Shown here: one piece after another, positions 1 to 8,311 of the stretch
Layout: each line of letters begins with the position of its first letter
Numbering within the stretch: position 1 is the first letter of the stretch
NCBI RefSeq assembly: GCF_001509835.1
Contig: NZ_JXTJ01000008.1
Location: 558,001-622,000 of the forward strand
DNA length: 64,000 nt
DNA from: Allobosea sp. WAO
GTDB taxonomy: Bacteria > Pseudomonadota > Alphaproteobacteria > Rhizobiales > Beijerinckiaceae
Direction of reading: 5' to 3'
The notes under the pieces: generated by a model
What the model was told of the DNA's origin: nothing
Database searches by the model: none
Seen by the model: the letters and a program-made list of their open reading frames with translations, nothing else
Translations under genes and position numbers: made by a program

Positions 1-874
1 ACGCCCCGGCCTGCCCGGCATTGGGGAAGAAGAGCTGCTGGCCGTCGATCTTGTAGTCGGCGATCGCCTTCTGGCCTTCCGGGCTGGTCAGCCAGTCGGC
101 GAAGAGCTTGCCGTCGTTGAATTTGACGTGCGGATGCTTGGCGAGGCTGACCGACATCACGCCGTACTGGTTGAATAGGCGCTTGTCGCCCTCGACCGAG
201 ATCACGAGGTCGCCGCGGTTCTTGAACGAGATCCAGGTGGCGCGGTCGGAGAGCACATAGGCGCCCATCGCGCCGGAGGTGTTGAGGGCGGCGCCCATGC
301 CCTGGCCGATCTCGCGATACCACGGGCCCTTCTGCGCGGCGATGTCGATGCCGGCGGCCTTCCAGAGATTGAGCTCGGCGGCATGGGTGCCGGACTTGTC
401 GCCGCGCGAGACGAAGGGCGCGCCCTTCTCCTGGATCTTCTTCAGGGCAGCGACGATGTCAGTCGTCCCGGCGACGCCCGCGGGGTCGGATTTCGGGCCG
501 ATCAGCACGAAGTCGTTGTACATCACCGGGCGGCGCTCGGTGGAGAAGCCCTCCTCGACGAATTTCAGCTCCTGCGCCTTGGCGTGGACGAAGACGACGT
601 CGGCATCGCCGCGCCGGGCGGTGTCGAGCGCCTGGCCGGTGCCCTGCGAGATGACGCGGACCTCGATCCCGGTCTTGTCCTTGAAGATCGGCAGGATGTG
701 GCCGAACAGCCCGGAATCCTGGGTCGAGGTCGTCGACGCCACGGTGATGAAGCGGGTTCCGGCGGGCGCCGTCGCGGCCGGCGGCGCCGCAGCGGGAGCC
801 TGGGCGAGGGCGTGGCCGGAGAGGCCGAGGAACAGGCTGGCGGCGATGAGGGAGCGGCGCTGGATCAATGACAT
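1..874 (-). CDS. tupA: Tungstate ABC transporter substrate-binding protein (3' end cut by window)
   Basis: Periplasmic binding protein that captures tungstate for the TupBC importer. Translation from the ATG at 872-874 gives a signal peptide of about 24 residues ending ALA, then the TTSTQDSG motif at residues 48-55 that marks TupA-type oxyanion-binding proteins. Later stretches (GKSGTH, a DLVISVEGD segment) also fit the family. About 291 residues are visible; the stop lies left of base 1. It is the third gene of tupB-tupC-tupA, separated from tupC by 200 bp, so it may have extra regulation of its own. Tungstate is preferred over molybdate by family motif; sequence alone does not prove the metal. 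Confidence 0.88.
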   Translation of the reverse strand, partial: MSLIQRRSLIAASLFLGLSGHALAQAPAAAPPAATAPAGTRFITVASTTSTQDSGLFGHILPIFKDKTGIEVRVISQGTGQALDTARRGDADVVFVHAKAQELKFVEEGFSTERRPVMYNDFVLIGPKSDPAGVAGTTDIVAALKKIQEKGAPFVSRGDKSGTHAAELNLWKAAGIDIAAQKGPWYREIGQGMGAALNTSGAMGAYVLSDRATWISFKNRGDLVISVEGDKRLFNQYGVMSVSLAKHPHVKFNDGKLFADWLTSPEGQKAIADYKIDGQQLFFPNAGQAGA

Positions 875-1074
875 TGTTTCATCCCTTGGTTTTCTGTCGG
901 ACATATTCCTTCAGACTTCACACTGCCGAGCCGCTCTCGGCGCCGGTCTTCGGCCGACCCAAGAACAAACTCCGCGGCGTCCCGAAAGGTGGTTCGGCGC
1001 GCTCCGGCGCATCTTTCGAGACGTGATCTGCGATCGCTCCGCATGACGAGGGCTTAGGCGAGGGGCGGCGCGCT

Positions 1075-1815
1075 TCACCACAGCAGTTCTCCCGCCAGGA
1101 AGGCACGCGCTTCGGCCGATTGCGGGCCGGCGAAGAAGATGGCGGCGGGCGCGTCCTCGACGAGGCGGCCGCGATGCAGGAACAGCACCCGGTCGGCGAG
1201 GCGGCGGGCCTGGCCGAGATCATGGGTCGACATCATCACCGTGATGCCCTCGGCGACGAGGGCGGTGAGCAGTTCCTCGATCTGGCGCGTCGCAGCAGGA
1301 TCGAGCTGCGAGGTCGGTTCGTCGAGAAACAGCAATTCCGGCCGGAGCGCCCAGGCGCGGGCGATGGCGAGGCGTTGCTGCTCGCCGCCGGAGAGCAGGC
1401 GCGCCGGCTGCGAGGCGCGCTCCGCCAGCCCGAAACGCACCAGGGCCTGGAGGCCGCGCGCCTTGCGCTCGGGCCCGCTTATCCCCGACGCCGCCAGCGC
1501 ATGGGCGATATTGGCCTCGACCGAGCGGCGCAGCATGATCGGCTTCTGAAAGACCATGGCGTGGCGCTTGGCCCGCCTCGGCAACGTCCGTGCGCCGCTG
1601 GACGCGTCGGCCCAGCGCACCGCGCCCCGGCTCGGGTCGAGCAGGCCGTGGCAGAGCCTGAGCGTCAGCGACTTGCCGGCACCATTGGGGCCGAGCACCA
1701 CGGTGAGGCCGCCGGCCGGGATGACGAAGCTGTTCGGCTCGAGCAGCAGCTTGCCGCCGCCGGAGAAGGAGACGGCGTCGACGGTGAGCGGCAGGATCGA
1801 GGTCGCGTCAAGCAT
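1075..1815 (-). CDS. tupC: Tungstate ABC transporter ATP-binding protein
   Basis: Cytoplasmic ATPase that powers tungstate import. The 246-aa product has a Walker A GPNGAGKS at residues 42-49, the signature LSGGEQQR, a Walker B ending LLFLDEP and an H-loop STHD, so all ATPase motifs are intact. The open frame extends much further upstream, but that extension runs antisense-like through tupB. The ATG at 1813-1815 starts 5 bp after the tupB stop and gives the normal family length. The gene is co-transcribed with tupB and probably tupA. Confidence 0.88.
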   Translation of the reverse strand: MLDATSILPLTVDAVSFSGGGKLLLEPNSFVIPAGGLTVVLGPNGAGKSLTLRLCHGLLDPSRGAVRWADASSGARTLPRRAKRHAMVFQKPIMLRRSVEANIAHALAASGISGPERKARGLQALVRFGLAERASQPARLLSGGEQQRLAIARAWALRPELLFLDEPTSQLDPAATRQIEELLTALVAEGITVMMSTHDLGQARRLADRVLFLHRGRLVEDAPAAIFFAGPQSAEARAFLAGELLW

Positions 1816-1820
1816 GGCGC

Positions 1821-2522
1821 CTATCCCGCATAGCGTGCGCCGATCCGGCTCGCGCCGAAGGCGACGGCATTGATGGCGAGCGTCAGCGAGAGCAGGACGA
1901 TGCCGAGGCCGAGCGCCAGTGGCAGATCCCCCTTCGAGGTTTCGAGCGTGATCGCCGTGGTCATGGTGCGGGTGTAGCCGGCGATGTTGCCGCCGACGAT
2001 CAGCACCGCACCGACCTCGGCGCTGGCCCGGCCGAAGCCGGCGAGCAGGGCGGTCGCCAATGAGAAGCGTCCGTCGAACAGCAGCGTCGGGATCGCCCGC
2101 ATGCCTTCGAGGCCGACCGAGCGCAGATGGTCGCGATACTCGCCCCAGAGATCCTCGATGACCTGCCGCGTCAGTGCGATCACGATCGGCAGCACCAGGA
2201 TGACCTGGGCGATGATCATCGCGGTCGGCGTGAACAGCAGGCCGAGCGGCCCGAGCGGCCCGGAGCGCGACAGCATCAGGAAGACGGCTAGCCCGGCGAC
2301 AACCGGAGGAAGTCCCATCAGCGCGTTGAGGCAGACGATGATCGCCGAGCGGCCGGGAAAGCGCGCCAGTGCCAGCGCCGCACCGAGCGGCAGGCCGACC
2401 AGCGCCGCGACCGCGACCGCGGTCAGCGTCACGCGCAGCGACAGGCCGACGATCCCGAGGAAGTCGGGATCGAGCCCGACCACCAGCGCAAAAGCCGCCT
2501 GGAATACTGCGCCGACCTCCAC
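1821..2522 (-). CDS. tupB: Tungstate ABC transporter permease
   Basis: Inner-membrane permease of about 233 aa with five or six hydrophobic segments and a binding-protein-dependent transport loop in the middle. I start it at the GTG at 2520-2522, which has GGGAG six bases upstream and gives the usual TupB length. The upstream in-frame ATG at 2559-2561 lies inside a perfect palindrome that looks like an operator, and the ATG further up at 2624 would overlap the start region of the divergent regulator. First gene of the tup operon. Confidence 0.83.
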   Translation of the reverse strand: MEVGAVFQAAFALVVGLDPDFLGIVGLSLRVTLTAVAVAALVGLPLGAALALARFPGRSAIIVCLNALMGLPPVVAGLAVFLMLSRSGPLGPLGLLFTPTAMIIAQVILVLPIVIALTRQVIEDLWGEYRDHLRSVGLEGMRAIPTLLFDGRFSLATALLAGFGRASAEVGAVLIVGGNIAGYTRTMTTAITLETSKGDLPLALGLGIVLLSLTLAINAVAFGASRIGARYAG

Positions 2523-2550
2523 ACCCCACTCCCGCCAATGCCCACATCCG

Positions 2551-2568
2551 ATTGCAAGCATTTGCAAT
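2551..2568. promoter_or_regulatory. Palindrome between tupB and its divergent regulator
   Basis: The bases read ATTGCAA-GCAT-TTGCAAT, a perfect 7-bp inverted repeat with a 4-bp spacer. It sits 29 bp upstream of the proposed tupB GTG and 60 bp upstream of the regulator ATG. That is the expected place for an operator bound by the regulator at 2629-3519. Binding is inferred. Confidence 0.5.
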
Positions 2569-2628
2569 TGGTAGAGTTCAATGCGACCAAAAGCCAATAT
2601 CGTAGCCTGTGCAGGCAGGAACATCTAA

Positions 2629-3519
2629 ATGCAGGATCAATCCTGGCTGACGACTGAGGAAGCCGCGGCCTATGTCCGGCTCAAGGAGCGCAAGCTCTAT
2701 GAGCTGGTGGCTCAGGGCGCCGTGCCATGCACCAAGGTTTCCGGCAAATGGCTGTTTCCGCGCGCCGGCCTCGACCGCTGGCTGGAGGCGGGCCTGGCTC
2801 GCCCCGAAGGGCTGGAGCCGGCGCCGCCGCCACCGATCGTCGGCGGCAGCCAGGATTCGTTGCTCGAACTCGCCATTCGTGAATCGGGCAGCGGGCTGGC
2901 GCTGCTCGCCGAAGGCTCGCAGGCCGGCCTCGACCGTCTGCTGCGGAACGAGATTGCGGTCGCGGCGCTGCATCTCCACGCCACGCCCGATGACGACGCG
3001 GCCAACCTCGTCGCGATCCGGGCCGAGGCGGCGCTGCACGATGCGGTCGTGATCAATTTCGCCCGGCGCGAGCAGGGCCTGCTGCTGGCGCCTGGAAACC
3101 CGCTGGGGCTGGATGGGCTCGCCGATGCCATCGCCAGGGGCGCGCGCTTCGCCCAGCGTCAGCGTGGTGCCGGCGCGCAATTGCTGCTGCAGAGCCTGCT
3201 CGAGCGGGCGGGAGGCGGCTCAGGGAGGATGGTGGCCGCGGACGGCGTCTGCGCCACCGGACAGGACCTCGCGCTGGCAATCCGCACCGGCAGGGCCGAT
3301 TGCGGCATCGCGGCACGTGCCATCGCCATGGCCTTCGGGCTCGAATTCCTGCCGCTGGTCTGGGAGCATGTCGACCTCGTCATGCGCCGCCGCAGCTATT
3401 TCGAGCCACAGACGCAGAAACTGCTCCGCTGGATGCGCGGGCCGGACATCGCGGCGCGCGCCAGGGAGTTCGGCGGCTATGACCTGTCCATGAGTGGGAC
3501 GGTCAGGCTCAATCGTTAG
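2629..3519 (+). CDS. HTH regulator with periplasmic-binding-protein-like domain (tungstate/molybdate type)
   Basis: 296-aa cytoplasmic regulator. Residues 6-53 form an excisionase/MerR-like helix-turn-helix (LTTEEAAAYV, then GKWLFPRAGLDRWL). Residues from about 80 to 290 resemble the PBP-like ligand-binding domain found in molybdate and tungstate regulators. No signal peptide or membrane segment is seen, so the binding domain probably senses intracellular oxyanion. It is divergent from tupBCA and shares a 106-bp intergenic region holding a palindrome. Control of tup is inferred from this arrangement. The ligand could be molybdate instead. Confidence 0.8.
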   Translation: MQDQSWLTTEEAAAYVRLKERKLYELVAQGAVPCTKVSGKWLFPRAGLDRWLEAGLARPEGLEPAPPPPIVGGSQDSLLELAIRESGSGLALLAEGSQAGLDRLLRNEIAVAALHLHATPDDDAANLVAIRAEAALHDAVVINFARREQGLLLAPGNPLGLDGLADAIARGARFAQRQRGAGAQLLLQSLLERAGGGSGRMVAADGVCATGQDLALAIRTGRADCGIAARAIAMAFGLEFLPLVWEHVDLVMRRRSYFEPQTQKLLRWMRGPDIAARAREFGGYDLSMSGTVRLNR

Positions 3520-3538
3520 AGACGAGGCGCCGCGTCTC
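3519..3538. terminator. Possible bidirectional terminator
   Basis: A GAGACG/CGTCTC stem with an 8-base GC-rich loop lies between the convergent regulator gene and mntP. It has no clear U tract, so this is a weak call. Confidence 0.35.
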
Positions 3539-3539
3539 G

Positions 3540-4118
3540 TCAGCCTGCCGAGAGATGGCTGATCAGGATGGAGACGCCGAGGCCGACCAGGGCGAAGCCC
3601 CCGATCCTTTCGGCCCAGCGGCCGAATCGGGCGCCGATCAGGTTGCCGGCCATCATCCCGCCCGTCGACATCAGGAAGGTCGCAAAGCCGACCGCCAAGG
3701 CGACGACGACGATGTTCACGTCCAGGAAGGCGAGCGACACGCCGACGGCCATCGCGTCGATGCTGGTTCCGATCGCTGTCGCCATCACCGCCCAGAGCGA
3801 GTTGCCGCGCGATACCGCCTCGCGTTCCGCAGCGGGCTTGAGCGAGTGCAGGATCATCCGGCCGCCGACGACGCCGAGGAGTACGAAGGCGATCCAGTGA
3901 TCGATGGCCGCGATGTAGCGGCTTGCGGCCAGGCCGGCGCCCCAACCGAGCAATGGCGTGATCGCCTCGACGATGCCGAAGATGGCGCCAGTGCGCAGCG
4001 CTTCGGCGAAGCGAGGACGCTGCGCCGCGGCACCCCGACCAATGGACGCCAGAAGGGCGTCGACCGACATGCCGACGGCGAGGACGGCGATGGAAACGGG
4101 TGACATTGCTATTCTCAT
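3540..4118 (-). CDS. mntP: Manganese efflux pump MntP
   Basis: 192-aa inner-membrane protein that exports Mn2+. It has six hydrophobic segments arranged as two halves, each with an acidic transport motif: [10 protein letters not shown] near residue 20 and [10 protein letters not shown] in the second half. Length matches the MntP family (about 190 aa). The ATG at 4116-4118 starts at [10 protein letters not shown]; the longer upstream frame would run through the riboswitch and is rejected. The preceding leader carries a yybP-ykoY Mn2+ riboswitch, which supports both identity and manganese-dependent control. Confidence 0.92.
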   Translation of the reverse strand: MRIAMSPVSIAVLAVGMSVDALLASIGRGAAAQRPRFAEALRTGAIFGIVEAITPLLGWGAGLAASRYIAAIDHWIAFVLLGVVGGRMILHSLKPAAEREAVSRGNSLWAVMATAIGTSIDAMAVGVSLAFLDVNIVVVALAVGFATFLMSTGGMMAGNLIGARFGRWAERIGGFALVGLGVSILISHLSAG

Positions 4119-4164
4119 ACGCGGACCGAGGAGCGGACGGATTTCGGGCCTTGTCCGCAAGGCG

Positions 4165-4285
4165 CCACCGTCACGGTCTCGCTTGGCCGGACTGATCCGG
4201 CTGATCGCGCCACGCAGTCCTCGCTGCGAGTGTGTTGACACGACCGCGCGCCTGAGCGCGCTGCTACTCCCCGATGCAAAGCGCA
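4165..4285 (-). promoter_or_regulatory. yybP-ykoY manganese riboswitch upstream of mntP
   Basis: Read on the minus strand the leader contains GGGGAGTAGC (4263-4272), then GTCAACA (4233-4239), then GCGAGACC (4175-4182), in the order and spacing of the yybP-ykoY aptamer. It ends about 50 bp before mntP. A GCCTTG-N4-CAAGGC hairpin at 4148-4163 may be part of the expression platform. The family binds Mn2+ and raises expression of Mn exporters; I identified it by eye, not by a covariance model. Confidence 0.85.
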
Positions 4286-4316
4286 CTAGGGAAGGGGGTT
4301 TGAAAAGTCAATTTAT

Positions 4317-4334
4317 AAGTTATTTCAATAACTT
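4317..4334. promoter_or_regulatory. Perfect inverted repeat upstream of the mntP riboswitch
   Basis: AAGTTATT-TC-AATAACTT is an 8-bp perfect palindrome in an AT-rich promoter-like stretch about 30 bp upstream of the aptamer. It could be a protein-binding site for mntP transcription. No regulator is identified. Confidence 0.35.
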
Positions 4335-4422
4335 GTCATTGAGATGCATTTGCAATAAGCGGAGATGTGCAGCCGAATTCGGATCAGGCCGTCCGTCCTC
4401 GCCAGATGCGAGGCGCGGCGAC

Positions 4423-5205
4423 CTAGCTTCCTCGGAAGTCCCGCCACGCGCAGACGCGGTGCACGAACTCCCGGTCCCGTTCCGCCTCGCCGAAGGGCGC
4501 GACCGGCCAGGGCCAGCTCTCGTCCTCGGGCGGCAACGCGACGCCATAGGTCAGGTCGATCCGGTCATGGATCGCACCGTTGCGTTCGCGCTCGACCATC
4601 TCGACATCGCTGATCAGGCAGACGCGGGCCTTGAAGCGCAGGAGATCGTCGAGATGCCAGGCGATACAGCGGGCCGGCATGTCTGTCGGCAGGGCGGAGG
4701 ACCGTTCCGGATGGTCCTCAAGCCAGTCGGCGACCGGCCAGGCTAGCTGCGAGAGCAGATTGGCCGAGACGACGAGATCGACCGCCTCGTCGGCGATCAG
4801 CGGGGCGAGCGGATCGGCCCGGCCTTCGGCCTCGCCGGCGAGCCAGGCCATGGCGCCGGTGAGGTCGCAGGTCACGAGCCGGACATTGCGGCGTGGCAGC
4901 AATCGCAGGCGTACCGGCGGCAGGTGGACGATGTCGACCAGCACGACCTCGTCGAAGCCCCGGCAGAGCGCGTTCAGCGGGATGTCGCGCAGGAAACCGG
5001 ACCCGAGGATCACGGCCTTGCGGCGCTGCGGCAATTCGGCCGTGACCTCGGCGACCAGTTTGCGGCAACGGGAATGATGCTCGGCCCAGGCCTTGTGCTG
5101 GCGCAAGCCGCGCGACCAGAGCGCCACGCTTTCCTGAAGCAGGCCGAAGCGACGTGCCAGCGGTAGGGCCGGCGTCAGCGCGCGCAGGGCGAGCTGAGCC
5201 AGCAC
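4423..5205 (-). CDS. SAM-methyltransferase-like protein of unknown substrate
   Basis: About 260 aa, probably cytoplasmic. The centre looks like a Rossmann methyltransferase fold: a glycine motif VILGSGFLRD, a following acidic strand end VVLVDIVHLPP, and a DLVVSANLLSQL stretch resembling motif IV. No specific family or substrate is recognised. I start it at a GTG (5203-5205) four bases after the stop of the upstream PLP enzyme; in-frame ATGs further up would overlap that gene, so the start is uncertain. Tight spacing suggests co-transcription with the PLP enzyme gene. Confidence 0.6.
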   Translation of the reverse strand: MLAQLALRALTPALPLARRFGLLQESVALWSRGLRQHKAWAEHHSRCRKLVAEVTAELPQRRKAVILGSGFLRDIPLNALCRGFDEVVLVDIVHLPPVRLRLLPRRNVRLVTCDLTGAMAWLAGEAEGRADPLAPLIADEAVDLVVSANLLSQLAWPVADWLEDHPERSSALPTDMPARCIAWHLDDLLRFKARVCLISDVEMVERERNGAIHDRIDLTYGVALPPEDESWPWPVAPFGEAERDREFVHRVCAWRDFRGS

Positions 5206-5209
5206 GCGC

Positions 5210-6346
5210 TCAGGTGAGGGCGCCGCGCGCCGCCACCGGCCAGACCGCCTCGACATGGGCATCCGGCCCATGCAGGCCGCGGACGCAGACATACCAGTCG
5301 TGCAGGTTGACCGTCGGGTCGCAATGGCCGGGCACGAGCAACAGCCGGTCGCCGCGATGGGGCAGGGCGACCGGGTCTCCGGTGAGCACGCCGTGCTCGT
5401 CGGAGGGCTTGGTGTAGATCACGCCGTCGCGCCGGAAGGCCGTCGGCATGCCGGAATCGACCGCTGCGGTCTTGTGCCCGGCATCGACGATGGCCCGGTC
5501 GGGCACCGGCTTGCTCATCACGCCGGCCAGGATGAACAGCGCATGCTCGAAGGTCTGGAAGGGCGTGCCGTCGGCATTGCGGTTGCGGGCGTAGTCGGCA
5601 TCCATGAAAATGTAGGAGCCGGCCTGCAGCTCGTTCCAGATGCCGGAGCGACCTTCGAGATCGAAGGTGCCGGTGCCGGCGCCGCTGACGATCTCGCAGG
5701 GCAGGCCGACTTGGCGGATGCGCTCGACGACGTTGCGGGTCAGCAGGCCGGCGCGCTCGATGGCCTCGCGGCGCTCGTCGATCGAGCGCATATGCTGGGC
5801 GCTGCCGTGATAGGCCTGCACGCCGGAGAGCCGCAGCGAATTGCTGCGGGCCACCGCCTCCGCCAGCCGCACCGCGGCCTCGCCGGGCGCGACGCCGCAG
5901 CGGCGGGCGCCGATATCGAGCTCGACGAGGATATCGAAAGTGATGTCGTGCCGCGCTGCCGCCTCGGCAGCCTCGCGCACCCCGTCGACATGGTCGACGC
6001 AGAGCCCGATGCGGGCCTCGCGGGCGAGTCTGGCCAGCCGGTCGAGCTTGGAGGCCCCGACGATCTCGTTGGTGACCAGCACGTCGGTGACGCCACCGGC
6101 AACCAGCACCTCGGCCTCGCCGACCTTCTGGCAGCATTGCCCAACCGCGCCATGGGCAATCTGGCGCAATGCGATCTCTGGGCTCTTATGGGTCTTTGCA
6201 TGCGGCCTCAAACGCACGCCGGAGGCCTCCGCGAAGGCGGCCATGGTCACGAGGTTCCTCTCGAAGGCGTCGAGATCGAGAATCAGCGCGGGGGTGTCGA
6301 TCTCGGCGAAGGAGTGTCCGGGCTGGGCCGGCGGCGTGAGAGGCAT
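5210..6346 (-). CDS. D-threonine aldolase / D-serine dehydratase-like PLP enzyme
   Basis: 378-aa cytoplasmic enzyme of the alanine-racemase-fold type III family. The N-terminal PHAKTHK motif puts the PLP lysine at residue 51. The C-terminal metal site reads GHCDPTVNLHDW; the H-x-D pair fits the divalent-metal ligands of D-threonine and 3-hydroxy-D-aspartate aldolases, while the Cys between them is reminiscent of the H-C pair in DSD-type dehydratases. Hence the reaction is a D-3-hydroxyamino acid cleavage or dehydration; which one cannot be settled here. The neighbouring genes do not identify a pathway. Confidence 0.8.
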   Translation of the reverse strand: MPLTPPAQPGHSFAEIDTPALILDLDAFERNLVTMAAFAEASGVRLRPHAKTHKSPEIALRQIAHGAVGQCCQKVGEAEVLVAGGVTDVLVTNEIVGASKLDRLARLAREARIGLCVDHVDGVREAAEAAARHDITFDILVELDIGARRCGVAPGEAAVRLAEAVARSNSLRLSGVQAYHGSAQHMRSIDERREAIERAGLLTRNVVERIRQVGLPCEIVSGAGTGTFDLEGRSGIWNELQAGSYIFMDADYARNRNADGTPFQTFEHALFILAGVMSKPVPDRAIVDAGHKTAAVDSGMPTAFRRDGVIYTKPSDEHGVLTGDPVALPHRGDRLLLVPGHCDPTVNLHDWYVCVRGLHGPDAHVEAVWPVAARGALT

Positions 6347-6452
6347 GGGGTCTCTATGTCTGGTGAATCAATCCGGCTATGGGACGTCAGCATCGTGTCG
6401 CGAGCAAGACCGGCAGTGGCGCTTGCATGGCTGCCATGATAGGCCGCGCCCC

Positions 6453-8273
6453 ATGAAGATTGGCAAGGTCACGGACGATACCCTCGCGCTTTTCGCCCGC
6501 GTCTGGCGCGAGCGGGTCAGGTCCTATCTCCCCCAGATCGCGATGATCCTCGGCCTGGTCGTCGTCATCGCCGCGACCACGAGCCTCTACCCACTCTTGA
6601 TCAAGGCGGCGTTCGACGCCTTCGCCGACCCGCTCACCGCCGAGGCGACCGGCTTCGTGCGCCGCGCCGAGCGCCTGGTCTCGAAGTCGATCGGCATCGA
6701 GATCGGCGTCGTCAACGCCGTCGCGATCGTCGTGGTCATCGTCACCGCGATCAAGGGTTTCTCGCTGCTCGCCCAGACGGTGCTAACCAACAGCGTCGTC
6801 AGCCGGATCGAGGCCGACATGCAGACTGCGCTCTATGCGCATCTGATCGATGCCGACCTCGCGCAGTTGCAGAAAGAAAATCCAGCCTCGCTCACGCAGC
6901 GCTTCACCACCGATTTCACCTTCGTCAAGGAAGCGCTGACCCGTATCATCAACATCGCCATCCGCGACGTGCTGACTGCGATCGCGCTGGTCGGCGCCAT
7001 GCTCTGGATCGACTGGAAGATGACGTTGATCGTGCTTCTGGTCGCGCCGGTGGTGGCGAGCCCGATCGGCCGGATCGGCAAGAAGCTGCGCCGCATGGCG
7101 ATGTCGCAGCAGGAGCAGACCGGGCTGATGGCGAGCCTCGTCACCGAGAGCCTGCAGGGCGCGCGCGTCGCCAAGACCGATTCGCTTGAGCCCTATCTGA
7201 AGCACCGCGCCGCCGGCGCCTTCGAGACGATCCGGGCCCTGAAGATGAAGGCCGCGAACGCCCGCGGCCGGCTCGACCCGCTGCTGGAGGTCGGTGGCGG
7301 CCTCGCCGTCGCCGGGGTGCTCGCCGCGATCGGCGTGCGCATCACCTCCGGCGGTTCGACCGTCGGCGATTTCACCGGCTATGTCTCGGCCCTGTTGCTG
7401 GCCGCCCAGCCGTTGCGCTCGCTCGGCAATCTCAACGCCATCGTCCAGGAGGCCGGCGCCTCGCTGAAGCGCTATTTCGCGCTGGTCGATGAGAAGCCGC
7501 TGATCGCCGAGCGCCCGGATGCCAAGCCGCTCACCGTCACCGGCGGAGAAGTCGCCTTCCGCGATCTGCGCTTCCGCTATCGTGACGATGCGCGCGGGCT
7601 CGAAGGCATCGATCTCGTGGCCGAGGCCGGCAAGACCACGGCGCTGGTGGGCCGCTCGGGCTCGGGCAAATCGACCATGCTGGCGCTGGTGCCGCGCCTC
7701 TACGATCCAAACGAAGGCCGCATCGAGATCGACGGCCAGGACCTGCGCGACGTCACGCTGGAGAGCCTGCGCGCCCAGATCGGCGTCGTCAGCCAGGACG
7801 TGGTGCTGTTCGATGATACCGTGCGTGCCAATATCGGCTTCGGCCGGCGCGGTGCGAGCGAGGCGGACATCGTCGCCGCGGCGAAGGCAGCGGCGGCACA
7901 CGACTTCATCATGGCGATGCCGGAAGGCTATGATTCCCGGGTTGGCGAGCGCGGCTCGCGTCTCTCGGGCGGCGAGCGGCAGCGCCTCGCCATCGCCCGC
8001 GCCATCCTGAAGGACGCGCCGATCCTGCTGCTAGACGAGGCGACGAGCGCGCTCGACACCCACTCCGAGCGAGTCGTCCAGCAGGCGCTGACGCAGCTGA
8101 TGAAGGGTCGCACCACCCTGGTCATCGCGCACCGGCTCTCGACCGTGCGCGATGCCGACCGGATCGTCGTGCTCGATGAGGGCCGGATCGTCGAAACCGG
8201 CGACCATGACGCGCTGATCGCCCGCGAGGGCGCCTATGCCAGGCTCTACCGGCTGCAATTCGCCGAGGGCTGA
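6453..8273 (+). CDS. MsbA-like ABC exporter (fused membrane and ATPase domains)
   Basis: 606-aa half-transporter. Residues 1-340 carry an ABC type-1 transmembrane domain with about six helices, and the rest is an ATPase with Walker A GRSGSGKST, signature LSGGERQRLA, Walker B LLLDEATSALD and an H-loop containing IAHRLS. It should act as a homodimer at the inner membrane, exporting lipid A, lipids or peptides; the substrate is not visible. The frame is open far upstream, but the ATG at 6453 follows a GGCCGCGCCCC leader and gives normal family length. A strong hairpin follows the stop. Confidence 0.88.
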   Translation: MKIGKVTDDTLALFARVWRERVRSYLPQIAMILGLVVVIAATTSLYPLLIKAAFDAFADPLTAEATGFVRRAERLVSKSIGIEIGVVNAVAIVVVIVTAIKGFSLLAQTVLTNSVVSRIEADMQTALYAHLIDADLAQLQKENPASLTQRFTTDFTFVKEALTRIINIAIRDVLTAIALVGAMLWIDWKMTLIVLLVAPVVASPIGRIGKKLRRMAMSQQEQTGLMASLVTESLQGARVAKTDSLEPYLKHRAAGAFETIRALKMKAANARGRLDPLLEVGGGLAVAGVLAAIGVRITSGGSTVGDFTGYVSALLLAAQPLRSLGNLNAIVQEAGASLKRYFALVDEKPLIAERPDAKPLTVTGGEVAFRDLRFRYRDDARGLEGIDLVAEAGKTTALVGRSGSGKSTMLALVPRLYDPNEGRIEIDGQDLRDVTLESLRAQIGVVSQDVVLFDDTVRANIGFGRRGASEADIVAAAKAAAAHDFIMAMPEGYDSRVGERGSRLSGGERQRLAIARAILKDAPILLLDEATSALDTHSERVVQQALTQLMKGRTTLVIAHRLSTVRDADRIVVLDEGRIVETGDHDALIAREGAYARLYRLQFAEG

Positions 8274-8275
8274 GG

Positions 8276-8303
8276 CGTTCGGGGCGTGTCGAGGCCCCGA
8301 ACG
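8276..8303. terminator. Bidirectional terminator hairpin
   Basis: A perfect 10-bp stem (CGTTCGGGGC/GCCCCGAACG) with an 8-base loop sits between the convergent ABC exporter and IalB-family genes. Confidence 0.7.
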
Positions 8304-8311
8304 AATACCTG

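Noticed and set aside
1075..2547. A 490-aa minus-strand frame covering tupC and part of tupB
   Set aside because: Only the last 246 residues are a protein family (TupC). The N-terminal part is an Arg-rich off-frame reading of tupB.
5841..6452. Upstream extension of the ABC exporter frame
   Set aside because: The added 204 residues are antisense to the PLP enzyme and lack transporter features; the ATG at 6453 gives normal length.
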